This document shows positions 1-7,200 of a DNA stretch of 9,994 nucleotides, one piece after another (the stretch's first letter is position 1; each line of letters opens with the position of its first letter). Source of the DNA: an uncultured Lachnospiraceae bacterium (GTDB taxonomy: Bacteria > Bacillota > Clostridia > Lachnospirales > Lachnospiraceae); the NCBI GenBank assembly GCA_902803625.1, contig CADCQV010000289.1, positions 1 to 9,994 of the forward strand. The letters are read 5' to 3'. The notes under the pieces were generated by a model. The model was not told the DNA's origin. It saw only the letters and a program-made list of their open reading frames with translations, and made no database searches. The translations under genes were made by a program, and so were the position numbers.

Positions 1-44
1 AATTGCGTCAAAATTACAAAAATAGAAATAGTTGTAACAAATCC

Positions 45-73
45 TTAACAAATTGAAAATTAGATGATATAAT
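45..73 (+). promoter_or_regulatory. SigA-type promoter with extended -10 for the wall hydrolase gene
   Basis: A TTAACA -35 box (45-50, 5 of 6 consensus bases) lies 17 bases upstream of a perfect TATAAT -10 box (68-73), which carries an extended TG at 65-66. The surrounding sequence is strongly AT-rich. Transcription would start near base 80 and leave a leader of about 60 nt. That leader is purine-rich and contains a small 5-bp inverted repeat (104-108 with 114-118). The hydrolase gene starts at 143 with AGGAGAA at 127-133. The promoter is predicted from sequence only. Confidence 0.72.
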
Positions 74-142
74 TCCAAAAGAAAAATCAGAAAAGAAAAA
101 ACAGTGTCGACGGGACACATAGAAAGAGGAGAAGATTAAGAG

Positions 143-922
143 ATGAATTCAGCTAACTCAAATAATAAGAATATTTTTTTGCCGGCGGTATGTTTTCTGG
201 CAGCTCTGGCAATGATGATATTATTTACCGCAGTATCGGCATACGCCGAAGAGATCGGGACGGCTCCCGCTCCTGTCAGTCAGGATACAGCCAATGTCAA
301 CGCCCAGATCATCGCCCAGCAGGAGGCGGCAAGGGCTGCAAAGGCAAAGGCCGACCAGCAGATAGCCGCCCAGCAGAAGGCAGCGGATCAGGCAAGGGCA
401 AAGGCAGAGGCTGAGATCGAAGCGCAGAAGAGGCTTGCGGAAGAACAGAAGGCAAAGGCAGAGGCCGAGAAAAAGGCCGTCGAGGAAGAGATAGCCAGAA
501 AGAAGGCAGAGGAAGAGGCCAGAAAGAAGGCTGAGGAGACCCAGAGGAGATTCGAGGAATCCCTTTCCGCTTCGGGAATGTCAGACAGTGATTTCAATGC
601 ACTTTGCAAGATAGTGGAGGCAGAGGACGGCCACGATTCCATTGAGGGACGTATAGGTATCGCCAATGTTGTACTTAACAGGGTGAGGAGTCCCTTCCAT
701 CCGAATACAATAATGGGTGTGCTTACAGCTCCGGGGCAGTTCGGACCTGTTTCCAGCGGGAAATTCGCCGTTGCGGTTCCCTCTGCTTCAACTATATCGG
801 CGGTTAAGGAAGCTATAGCAGGAAAGAATACGGTTGGCGGCGCCCTGTATTTCCACAGGGGCGGAAGCTTTGGAGGGAAGACTCTCGTGGCAACAGCCGG
901 AGCCCACTGCTTCTTTGTATGA
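143..922 (+). CDS. Secreted SleB/CwlJ-type cell wall hydrolase with long coiled coil
   Basis: This is probably an exported peptidoglycan hydrolase of 259 residues. A signal peptide spans residues 1-35: a short polar N-terminus, a hydrophobic core at about 11-30, and a likely cleavage after AYA at 35. Residues about 52-140 are a low-complexity Ala/Lys/Glu/Gln stretch expected to form a long helix or coiled coil. The C-terminal domain (about 147-259) matches the SleB/CwlJ hydrolase family, with the pattern IVEAEDG...EGRIGIANVVLNRV and a later ALYFHRGG motif. Glu161 aligns with the catalytic Glu of SleB lytic transglycosylases. The start is supported by AGGAGAA nine bases upstream. Known SleB proteins often carry an N-terminal peptidoglycan-binding domain; here the helix takes that place. 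A germination role is not implied, since such domains also occur in vegetative wall-remodelling proteins. The gene appears monocistronic, with its own promoter and a terminator at 966-1000. Confidence 0.87.
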   Translation: MNSANSNNKNIFLPAVCFLAALAMMILFTAVSAYAEEIGTAPAPVSQDTANVNAQIIAQQEAARAAKAKADQQIAAQQKAADQARAKAEAEIEAQKRLAEEQKAKAEAEKKAVEEEIARKKAEEEARKKAEETQRRFEESLSASGMSDSDFNALCKIVEAEDGHDSIEGRIGIANVVLNRVRSPFHPNTIMGVLTAPGQFGPVSSGKFAVAVPSASTISAVKEAIAGKNTVGGALYFHRGGSFGGKTLVATAGAHCFFV

Positions 923-965
923 TAATACAGACCTACAGTTAATTAAACTTCTTCATATCTTTCAT

Positions 966-1000
966 AAAAGGGGCTGCTCATTTGCGGGTAAGCCCCTTTT
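966..1000 (+). terminator. Rho-independent-like terminator after the wall hydrolase gene
   Basis: A perfect 10-bp stem, AAAAGGGGCT (966-975) with AGCCCCTTTT (991-1000), encloses a 15-base loop. Four T residues close the 3' arm, but no longer U-tract follows, so efficiency may be moderate. It sits between the hydrolase stop (922) and the thrC start (1029). A weak promoter-like pair, TTGCGG (982-987) and TAGAAT (1005-1010) spaced by 17, overlaps its loop and 3' flank. Confidence 0.65.
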
Positions 1001-1010
1001 GTGGTAGAAT
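982..1010 (+). promoter_or_regulatory. Possible weak promoter for thrC, overlapping the terminator
   Basis: TTGCGG (982-987) and TAGAAT (1005-1010) are separated by 17 bases. The -10 box matches 5 of 6 consensus bases; the -35 box matches only 3. The predicted start, near 1017, would fall on the thrC ribosome site AAGGA (1016-1020) and give an almost leaderless transcript, which weakens the call. Alternatively, thrC is expressed by read-through of the upstream hairpin. Confidence 0.28.
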
Positions 1011-1028
1011 ATCCCAAGGACGTTTTTT

Positions 1029-2513
1029 ATGGAGCTTAAATATACAAGTACAAGAGATAACAGAATAAGGTGTACTGCCTCTGAAGCGATATTAAAGGGA
1101 CTCTGTGACGACGGCGGGCTTTTTGTCCCGGTGGAACTGCCAAAGCTCCCTGTTTCCCCTGCTGACATATGTGCTATGGATTACAGGGAATGCGCTTACA
1201 CCGTTATGAAGGAGTTTCTGACGGATTTTACAGAGGAGGAATTAAGAAGCTGTATTGAGCGTGCATATGATGAAAAGTTCGATACAAAGGATATAGTTCC
1301 ATTAAGACACTCCGGCGGCGCTTTCTATATGGAGCTTTTCCATGGAAAGACGATTGCATTTAAGGATATGGCTCTTTCCATCCTTCCGCATTTGATGACC
1401 ACCGCTGCAAAGAAGAATAATGTAAAAAATGAGATAGTCATCCTGACCGCCACCAGCGGGGACACAGGGAAGGCTGCTCTCGCAGGCTTTGCGGATGTAG
1501 AGGGCACAAGGATACTTGTTTTCTACCCGAAGGACGGCGTAAGCCCCATACAGAAGCTGCAGATGGTGACCGAAAAGGGAAAAAATACCAGGGTCATCGG
1601 CGTGGACGGGAATTTTGATGACTGCCAGACCGGAGTAAAGGCGATCTTTTCCGATAAGGAGCTTGCCGGGAGGCTCGCCGGAAAGGGCTATCAGTTCTCC
1701 AGCGCGAATTCCATAAACATAGGCCGGCTGGTGCCGCAGATAGTTTATTATGTTTATGCCTATTCCAGGCTTCTTAAGGACAAGGTAATCAAAGACGGTG
1801 AGAAGGTCAATTTTGTTGTTCCCACCGGGAATTTCGGCAATATCCTGGCTGCTTTTTATGCAAAGAAGATGGGCCTTCCGGTCAATAAGCTTATCTGTGC
1901 CTCAAATGAGAATAAAGTTTTATTTGATTTCTTCAGGACAGGGGAATATGATAGGAACAGGGATTTTATCCTTACCAGCTCACCCTCTATGGATATTCTG
2001 ATATCTAGCAATCTGGAGCGGCTTATTTATCATATAGCGGGAAATGATCCGGAAAAGAATGCATCCCTGATGGCTGCTCTTAAAAGTGACGGGAAATATG
2101 AGATCAGCCCCTCTATGAAAGAGAGACTTAAGGGATTCGAGGCCTATTATGCATCCGAGAAGGAAACAGCGGAAAAGATAGGAAGCCTGTATGAGGAAAG
2201 CGGATACATTATCGATACCCATACAGCCGTGGCGGCTGCGGCCTATGATAAATATCTTTCGGATACCGGGGATGATACCGTTACCCTGATCGCTTCGACG
2301 GCCAGCCCCTTTAAGTTCGCCGGGAGTGTGATGAGCGCTATTGACAGGGGCATTGAAGGGAAAAATGAATTTGAGCTTGCTGAGGAGATTTCTTCACTCG
2401 GAGGGGTGAAGATCCCGCCTGCTATCGAAGAAATAAAAAATGCTGAAATAATTCACAAGACAGAATGCAAAATTGATGGTATGATGGAAGAGGTCGAAAG
2501 ATTTCTTTCATGA
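1029..2513 (+). CDS. thrC: Threonine synthase
   Basis: Threonine synthase converts O-phospho-L-homoserine and water to L-threonine and phosphate, the last step of threonine biosynthesis, using PLP in the cytoplasm. The 494-residue length fits the long-form fold-type II enzymes. The N-terminal YTSTRDN...ASEAILKGLCDDGGLFVP is characteristic of the family. Lys112, in the motif TIAFKDMA, is the expected Schiff-base lysine. The ATSGDTGKAA loop (141-150) and the phosphate-binding GNFGN (267-271) are intact, as is STASPFKF (423-430) near the C-terminus. The ATG at 1029 is preceded by AAGGA at 1016-1020. The gene's stop (2511-2513) overlaps an ATG at 2510, placing it upstream of a RsbW-like/STAS gene pair with no obvious link to threonine synthesis. 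No other thr-pathway genes are in the window, and no T-box or similar leader is visible upstream. Confidence 0.96.
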   Translation: MELKYTSTRDNRIRCTASEAILKGLCDDGGLFVPVELPKLPVSPADICAMDYRECAYTVMKEFLTDFTEEELRSCIERAYDEKFDTKDIVPLRHSGGAFYMELFHGKTIAFKDMALSILPHLMTTAAKKNNVKNEIVILTATSGDTGKAALAGFADVEGTRILVFYPKDGVSPIQKLQMVTEKGKNTRVIGVDGNFDDCQTGVKAIFSDKELAGRLAGKGYQFSSANSINIGRLVPQIVYYVYAYSRLLKDKVIKDGEKVNFVVPTGNFGNILAAFYAKKMGLPVNKLICASNENKVLFDFFRTGEYDRNRDFILTSSPSMDILISSNLERLIYHIAGNDPEKNASLMAALKSDGKYEISPSMKERLKGFEAYYASEKETAEKIGSLYEESGYIIDTHTAVAAAAYDKYLSDTGDDTVTLIASTASPFKFAGSVMSAIDRGIEGKNEFELAEEISSLGGVKIPPAIEEIKNAEIIHKTECKIDGMMEEVERFLS

Positions 2514-2545
2514 ATTATTCCGACAGAGGTTTGCGTAAAGACAAT

Positions 2546-2953
2546 ATGAAGAATATTACGTTAGAAGCAAAAACCGATAATCTCCCCGAGGTATTATCCT
2601 TTGTAGATGAGATCCTGGAAGCAAATGACTGCCCTATGAAGACACAGATGCAGATCGATATCGCGGTGGAGGAAATATATGTTAATATTGCACACTACGC
2701 CTATAGCCCCGGAAGCGGAAACGCGGAGATAAATGCCGGAGTTTCGGGCGAACCGCCGGAATTTGTGATATCCTTTGCCGACAGGGGCACCCCGTATAAT
2801 CCTCTCAAAAAAGCGGATCCGGATGTCACTCTGAGTCTGGAGGAACGCCCTATAGGGGGACTTGGGATCTTCATGGTAAAGAAATCCATGGACAAAGTGG
2901 AATATGAATACAAGGATGGACAGAATATTTTGACCATTCATAAAACCTTGTAG
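2546..2953 (+). CDS. RsbW/SpoIIAB-like serine kinase, Bergerat-fold ATP-binding protein
   Basis: A 135-residue (from 2546) HATPase_c-fold protein of the anti-sigma-factor kinase type. Visible ATP-site motifs are the N-box IAVEEIYVN with Glu43 and Asn47, the G1 box FADRGTPYNP with Asp79 and Gly81, and the G2 box PIGGLGIFMVKK with Gly104, Gly105 and Gly107. No phospho-acceptor histidine domain is present, which separates it from sensor kinases. Characterised relatives bind a sigma factor and phosphorylate a STAS antagonist; a STAS protein follows immediately, making it the probable substrate. I chose the ATG at 2546 because the family usually begins close to this first strand (MKNITLEAK). An in-frame ATG at 2510 overlaps the thrC stop and would add 12 residues. 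Neither start has a good ribosome site, which suggests translational coupling to thrC. The partner sigma factor, if any, is not in the window. Confidence 0.85.
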   Translation: MKNITLEAKTDNLPEVLSFVDEILEANDCPMKTQMQIDIAVEEIYVNIAHYAYSPGSGNAEINAGVSGEPPEFVISFADRGTPYNPLKKADPDVTLSLEERPIGGLGIFMVKKSMDKVEYEYKDGQNILTIHKTL

Positions 2954-2972
2954 AATAAAGGAGGAAAGAGTA

Positions 2973-3272
2973 ATGCTTAACATCAACAAGGAAAAGAAAG
3001 GGACTGCCTGCACTTATTTTCTCGAGGGGAGACTTGATACGACAACGGCGCCGCAGCTCGAGGGTGATATCAAGGAGTCTATCGAAGGAGTAGAGAGCTT
3101 GGTTATGGATCTCGCAAAGCTTGAGTATATCTCCAGTGCGGGTCTCCGTGTGCTTCTCTCTGCACAGAAAACAATGAATAAGCAGGGAAGCATGGTTGTA
3201 AGGAATGTCAGGGATGAGGTAAATGAGATCTTTGATGTTACCGGCTTTGCGGATATTCTTACGATTGAATAA
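2973..3272 (+). CDS. STAS-domain anti-sigma factor antagonist (RsbV/SpoIIAA-like)
   Basis: A 99-residue single STAS domain. Its pattern matches anti-sigma antagonists: an N-terminal strand with LEGRLDTTTAPQLE (17-30), then VMDLAKLEYISSAGLRVLL (44-62), then a C-terminal FDVTGF. By alignment with SpoIIAA (Asp-Ser58-Ser-Gly), Ser55 is the likely phosphorylation site; the usual preceding Asp is a Ser (Ser54). In known systems the unphosphorylated form binds the kinase and frees its sigma factor or other partner, while phosphorylation inactivates it. Translation is well supported by AAAGGAGG at 2957-2964, eight bases before the ATG, much stronger than for the kinase upstream, so the antagonist may be made in excess. 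It follows the kinase by 19 bases and ends the operon. The order kinase-antagonist is the reverse of spoIIAA-spoIIAB and rsbV-rsbW. The target is unknown. Confidence 0.88.
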   Translation: MLNINKEKKGTACTYFLEGRLDTTTAPQLEGDIKESIEGVESLVMDLAKLEYISSAGLRVLLSAQKTMNKQGSMVVRNVRDEVNEIFDVTGFADILTIE

Positions 3273-3306
3273 TTAGTCTTTTTCTTTGAATGACGGCTGA
3301 AAATAC

Positions 3307-3331
3307 AAGGCTGCGGATACCGCAGCCTTTT
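3307..3331 (+). terminator. Strong hairpin terminator between convergent gene blocks
   Basis: AAGGCTGCGG (3307-3316) pairs perfectly with CCGCAGCCTT (3320-3329) around a 3-base ATA loop. It ends in TTTT (3328-3331), and another T-run lies just beyond at 3340-3345. It terminates the thrC-kinase-STAS transcript. The - strand operon ends at 3363, so the same hairpin may also stop that transcript, although its U-tract in that direction (GTATTTT) is weaker. Confidence 0.85.
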
Positions 3332-3362
3332 GGTGTATATTTTTTGATCTGTTATTTCAGGA

Positions 3363-3803
3363 TTATTTCTCGGAGAGAATAAAATTGACGGTTCCGAAGG
3401 TGAAGTCCACCGGCATCACGTAGGTGTCAGAGTAAAGCTCTATGGGACCGCTCTTTTCATTCGAAACAGGGGGAGTCAGGGTGGATTCCACATTTTCCGA
3501 TTCGGACAGATTCACAAGGAAAAGACCGTTATGAAGGTTCAGGAAATCTGCAGCGAGCTCATTGACTATTTCCTCATAGTGATCAAGCTCAATCTTTGAA
3601 TACATGGCAGCAAAATCCGTGAGTACCTGCGGCTCCGCATACAGAGCAGACAAAGCCGTATAATCTCCGGTAATGCCCTGTGCTATATGGCAGTTATCAG
3701 GTATCTTCTGCACAATCTCAGTGGGGCGGGAGGTTATGTCCTTGTCTACAAAACGGTTTAGGTTGAAAACAAGTTCTGCAAGGTAGATTGACTTGCGGGA
3801 CAT
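3363..3803 (-). CDS. CheX-like chemotaxis phosphatase family protein (divergent)
   Basis: A 146-residue cytosolic protein without signal peptide or membrane segment. Residues 74-81 (DHYEEIVN) fit the D/S-x3-E-x2-N active-site signature of CheC/CheX/FliY CheY-P phosphatases: Asp74, Glu78 and Asn81. Around it, GITGDYTALSALYAE (43-57) and NELAADFLNLHNG (81-93) resemble the CheX pattern of a Gly-rich strand followed by an E-x-x-N helix ending in N-G. The proline found 22 residues after the Asn in CheC is not at that spacing, so the match is partial. The start codon abuts the stop of the upstream CheY-like gene with no gap, and its ribosome site GGAGGTGA lies inside that gene (3811-3818). This points to coupled expression and to the CheY-like protein being its substrate. 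Function is inferred from motif and neighbour. The alternative is an uncharacterised protein of related fold. Confidence 0.68.
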   Translation of the reverse strand: MSRKSIYLAELVFNLNRFVDKDITSRPTEIVQKIPDNCHIAQGITGDYTALSALYAEPQVLTDFAAMYSKIELDHYEEIVNELAADFLNLHNGLFLVNLSESENVESTLTPPVSNEKSGPIELYSDTYVMPVDFTFGTVNFILSEK

Positions 3804-4184
3804 TTATTCATCACCTCCGGAAATGTGTTCAAGTGCATTTCTTATCTGCTCAGGAGTGGTGGGCTTCTGCAGGAAATCCTTGGCTCCTGCTTTTATTGCC
3901 TCTCTTAAGTGTACCTGGGTCCCGACGGAGGAGACCATAACTATGTACGCATCGGGATTCGCTCCGCAGATCTCCCTTGCGGCAGTGATGCCGTCCTTAA
4001 CGGGCATAACTATGTCGAGAAAAACCACATCGGGCTTCTCGGACATATAGGTATCAACGGCTTCCTGACCGTCAAATACCTCCAGAATATTATTGCACCC
4101 AAGTCCCTTAAGACCGTCCCGCAGATTCTTTCTTGCGAGAAGTGAATCATCGCAGATCATTACTTTAAGCTCAGAAATATCCAT
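3804..4184 (-). CDS. CheY-like single-domain response regulator
   Basis: A 126-residue stand-alone receiver domain with no output domain. All phosphorylation residues are present: the acidic pair Asp12/Asp13, phospho-acceptor Asp57 in VVFLDIVMP, switch Ser85 in MVSSVG, and Lys107 in FLQKP. The IVMVSSVG...EAIKAGAKDFLQKP segment is typical of chemotaxis-class CheY proteins rather than of the receivers in the neighbouring kinases. AGAGAGG at 4191-4197 lies six bases before the ATG, and a promoter lies at 4218-4246. Known single-domain regulators act by protein-protein contact, for example with the flagellar switch, or as phosphorelay intermediates. No flagellar or chemoreceptor gene is in the window, so the target is unknown. 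The phosphodonor could be the nearby Hpt, or CheA elsewhere in the genome. The adjacent CheX-like gene is the likely phosphatase. Confidence 0.92.
   Translation of the reverse strand: MDISELKVMICDDSLLARKNLRDGLKGLGCNNILEVFDGQEAVDTYMSEKPDVVFLDIVMPVKDGITAAREICGANPDAYIVMVSSVGTQVHLREAIKAGAKDFLQKPTTPEQIRNALEHISGGDE
3811..3818 (-). promoter_or_regulatory. Ribosome binding site of the CheX-like gene, inside the CheY-like gene
   Basis: GGAGGTGA on the - strand is a near-perfect Shine-Dalgarno sequence, seven bases before the ATG at 3803-3801. It encodes the last residues (GGDE) of the CheY-like protein. This fixes the start of the CheX-like gene and indicates that ribosomes can terminate and restart at the junction. 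Confidence 0.85.
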
Positions 4185-4217
4185 GACCAGCCTCTCTTTT
4201 TTTACGATTGTTCTTGC

Positions 4218-4246
4218 ATTCTATCATAACTGAGTAAAATAAGCAA
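4218..4246 (-). promoter_or_regulatory. Extended -10 promoter for the CheY-like/CheX-like pair
   Basis: Read on the - strand: TTGCTT (-35, 4246-4241), a 17-base spacer ending in TGA, then TAGAAT (-10, 4223-4218), giving an extended TGATAGAAT. The predicted start near 4211 leaves a leader of about 27 nt before the ATG at 4184. It lies in the 97-base gap after the kinase stop at 4282. No convincing terminator is seen in that gap, so the pair may be transcribed both from here and by read-through from the kinase genes. Confidence 0.6.
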
Positions 4247-4281
4247 TTCAGTAAGCGCCTCCATAAGAAAAGCGGGAGTCT

Positions 4282-7200
4282 TCAGGCCGTCCCGGATTGG
4301 GCTTCAAAAATAAGCTCTTCAAGGGACTGGTACAGCCTTTCCGGTTCGACCGGCTTCGACAGGTGGGCATTCATACCTACCTGCAGTGAGCGCTGGACAT
4401 CCTCGTCAAAGGCATTTGCGGTAAGGGCAATGATGGGAACTGTCGCGGCATCCCTCCGGTCAAGTGCCCTTATGGCCTCTGTCGTTTCGAGACCGTCCAT
4501 TTCGGGCATACGTACATCCATAAGAACCGCATCATAATAGAATTCATCTTGCTCCTTAAACATATTAAGAGCTATTCTTCCGTTTGCGGCGTGCTCGGTA
4601 AGAGCCCCCTTTATTGAGAGGACCTCCTTCATTATCTCGGCATTGATCTCCATATCCTCGGCCAGAAGTATCCTTTTTCCCTTAAGCTCTGAACGCTGTT
4701 TTTCCTTAAACAGGCTCATATTATTCTTGCGTGCTATTCTTTCAAATTCATCTATGACATTTGACGCGAACAGCGGCTTGGAGAGAAAACTGTCAACTCC
4801 GATATGCAGAGCCTCATCCATGATCTCATCCCAGTAGAAGGAGGTCAGTATGATCACCGTGGTTTCATTATCATATCTCTTTCTGATCTCCTTAGCCACG
4901 GCAAGACCGTCCATTTCGGGCATCTTCCAGTCAAGGAGGACAAGATTGAAGTGCTCCTGCTTGGTGTGCGCCACCTCAAGCATACTCAAAGCCTCGGCAC
5001 CGGAAAGGGCTATGCGGCATTTGATCCCGGCTTCATCCAGCACAAGCTTGGCGTGCTCTGCCGCAACCTCCTCATCATCCACAACGAGTATCCTCAGATC
5101 ATTAAAGTTTATATAGTTGCTGTCAAAAGAAGAGTGTTCGCAGTTCTTTAAGGTGATAACGACCGTAAACTCCGTACCGGCTCCCTTTTCGGATTCAACG
5201 GATATGGAACCGTTCATAAGTTCAACGATATTCTTTGCGATAGCCATTCCGAGACCCGTGCTGCCGTATTTATTGAAGCGGCTGCCGTCCTCCTGCGTAA
5301 ATGAATCAAAGATCCTCGGAATAAACGATTTGTCCATCCCTATTCCGGTATCCTTTATAACGAACTTAAGCGTGCTCTGGTCGTCGAATACATTGGTTCT
5401 CTCTATATCAAAGGTGATCTCTCCGGGAGCCTCGGTGAATTTGATTGCATTACTGAGTATGTTGATAAGAACCTGCTTCAGCTTCATATCATCGCCGATA
5501 TAGTAATCCGCGACACCGCCGGTAAGCCTGCACTCGTATTTCAGACCCTTTTCACTGCACTGGGACATGACCATGGTATTTATCTGTTCAAGCATGGAAC
5601 GGAAGGAGAATTCTTCCTTTCTCAGAACGATACGCCCTGATTCTATCCGGCTCATATCGAGTATGTCATTTATAAGCCCCAGCAAATGCCGTGCGGATGC
5701 CCCGATCTTTTCAAGATATTCCTTTGTATCCGATGAAAGATCATCTTTTCTTAATGCAAGCGAATCCAGACCGATAATGGCATTCATAGGAGTACGTATC
5801 TCGTGGCTCATATTGGAAAGGAAGGCGGTTTTCGCGCGGCTTGCTTCCTCTGCGGTCTTCAGCGCGTCCGAAAGAGCCTGGTTCTTTGCAAGGGAAGAAC
5901 GCATCTCAGAGTCTATGTCGGTAAAGCCTGCCCCCACTGCATGTACAACGTGGTCATTCCGGTCATCAACATGCGTGACTCCGGCCATACGGAGCATCTC
6001 ATAGGTCTCCTTGCCGCCTTTTTTCACAAGATAGCGCAGGGTGATTATACTGTTTTCCTTAAGGGCGTCGCGTATTTTACCCGCATCCGTATATTTCAGG
6101 AATTCGTCCCGGTATTCATCCAGAACGTAATTTTCTGCATATTCGCTGAATTTTTCCCTGTAGTCGAATTCATCACCGGGGGCGATGTCATCCGTACCAA
6201 GCTCATCCTTTCTGTAGCAGATAGCCTTGCCGCTGTCCAGATCGATGTAATAGACACCTCTGTAATCAGAAGCAAGCGCGGTTATCATATTATCCTGCTG
6301 GGTTTTCAGCTTTTCCTGTTCAAGAAGCTCATCCTGCAGCGCGATCCTTTCCTCCAGCTCCTGCTGCATCAATTCCGCAGTCTCCTGTTCGGATGCGAGA
6401 TGGACGGCTTTCCTTGTCTGTATCACCATAAATACCGAGATCATAAGCAGGGCCGCAGCGAGGATAACAGAGAGAATAAGGCTTCTCATTATGATACCCC
6501 GGGAAATGCTGTCTATCTGCTGGCTTATTACGCTTTCCCTGATGAGGTAGGTAAGCATCCAGTCCGTTCCGTGAATGGGAACATAGCTCAGGGTTTCCTT
6601 TATTCCGTTATAGGTAAAGGAAACAACCCCTGCATGGTGCTCCTTGAAATCATTTTTTACCGTGTCACAGCTGTAGCTCTCCTCAAAATCGGCATTTTCA
6701 AGAGCGGAGAGCAGATTATCCTCGGCGGACAGTCCGCCAAGCACGAGGCCGGTGAAGGATATGCCGTCTGACTTATAAATATTGCAGAAGGTCGTGGAAT
6801 TATTTCCGGTTTGGAGGGACACATCATCGAGAAAATGCTCCATGCTTATTTCCATAAAGCAGGCTATAAGGGTTTCCCCGCATAAGTCGAGACGGTCTAC
6901 GGGAACCGCTATTATCATGCTCTTGTCATTGCTGCCGTTATTCTTTATGGAAACGGAGGGGCCGGAGAGTGCATAGGGATCAAAGCCGTACTGGTCCAGA
7001 TCGTTCCTGGTTCCGCGCGACGTATAGATGATCCCGTTTTCGTCAATAAAGGCGAATTTCTCAAGACCGTACAGCTGCTTCATCTTTGACTGGTACGCCT
7101 GAAGATTTTCAAGGGATGAGAGATCATCCTTTTCTATGAGACCCAGTGCAACATCCAAGTCATTGATATAATCGTCAATAACAGAGGCCACAACCTGCTC

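Noticed and set aside
104..118. Leader hairpin as a riboswitch in the hydrolase 5' region
   Set aside because: A single 5-bp stem with a 5-base loop is too small, and no known riboswitch core is visible.
300..560. Repeated aaggcagagg-type motifs as a DNA tandem repeat
   Set aside because: The repetition is irregular and explained by Lys-Ala-Glu codons in the coiled coil. No fixed repeat unit is visible.
388..666. - strand Ser/Ala/Phe-rich frame
   Set aside because: It is the complement of the Lys/Ala/Glu repeat in the wall hydrolase, and low complexity keeps it open.
2594..3013. 139-codon - strand frame across the kinase/STAS junction
   Set aside because: It overlaps two genes with clear family motifs and has no domain of its own.
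4247..4281. Terminator for the membrane kinase gene
   Set aside because: Only a 4-bp CTCC/GGAG pairing with a long loop could be drawn, with no U-tract after it.
5803..6771. 322-codon open frame on the + strand
   Set aside because: It lies entirely antisense to the well-supported membrane kinase. It has no recognisable domain and no convincing ribosome site, and its length follows from codon bias of the kinase.
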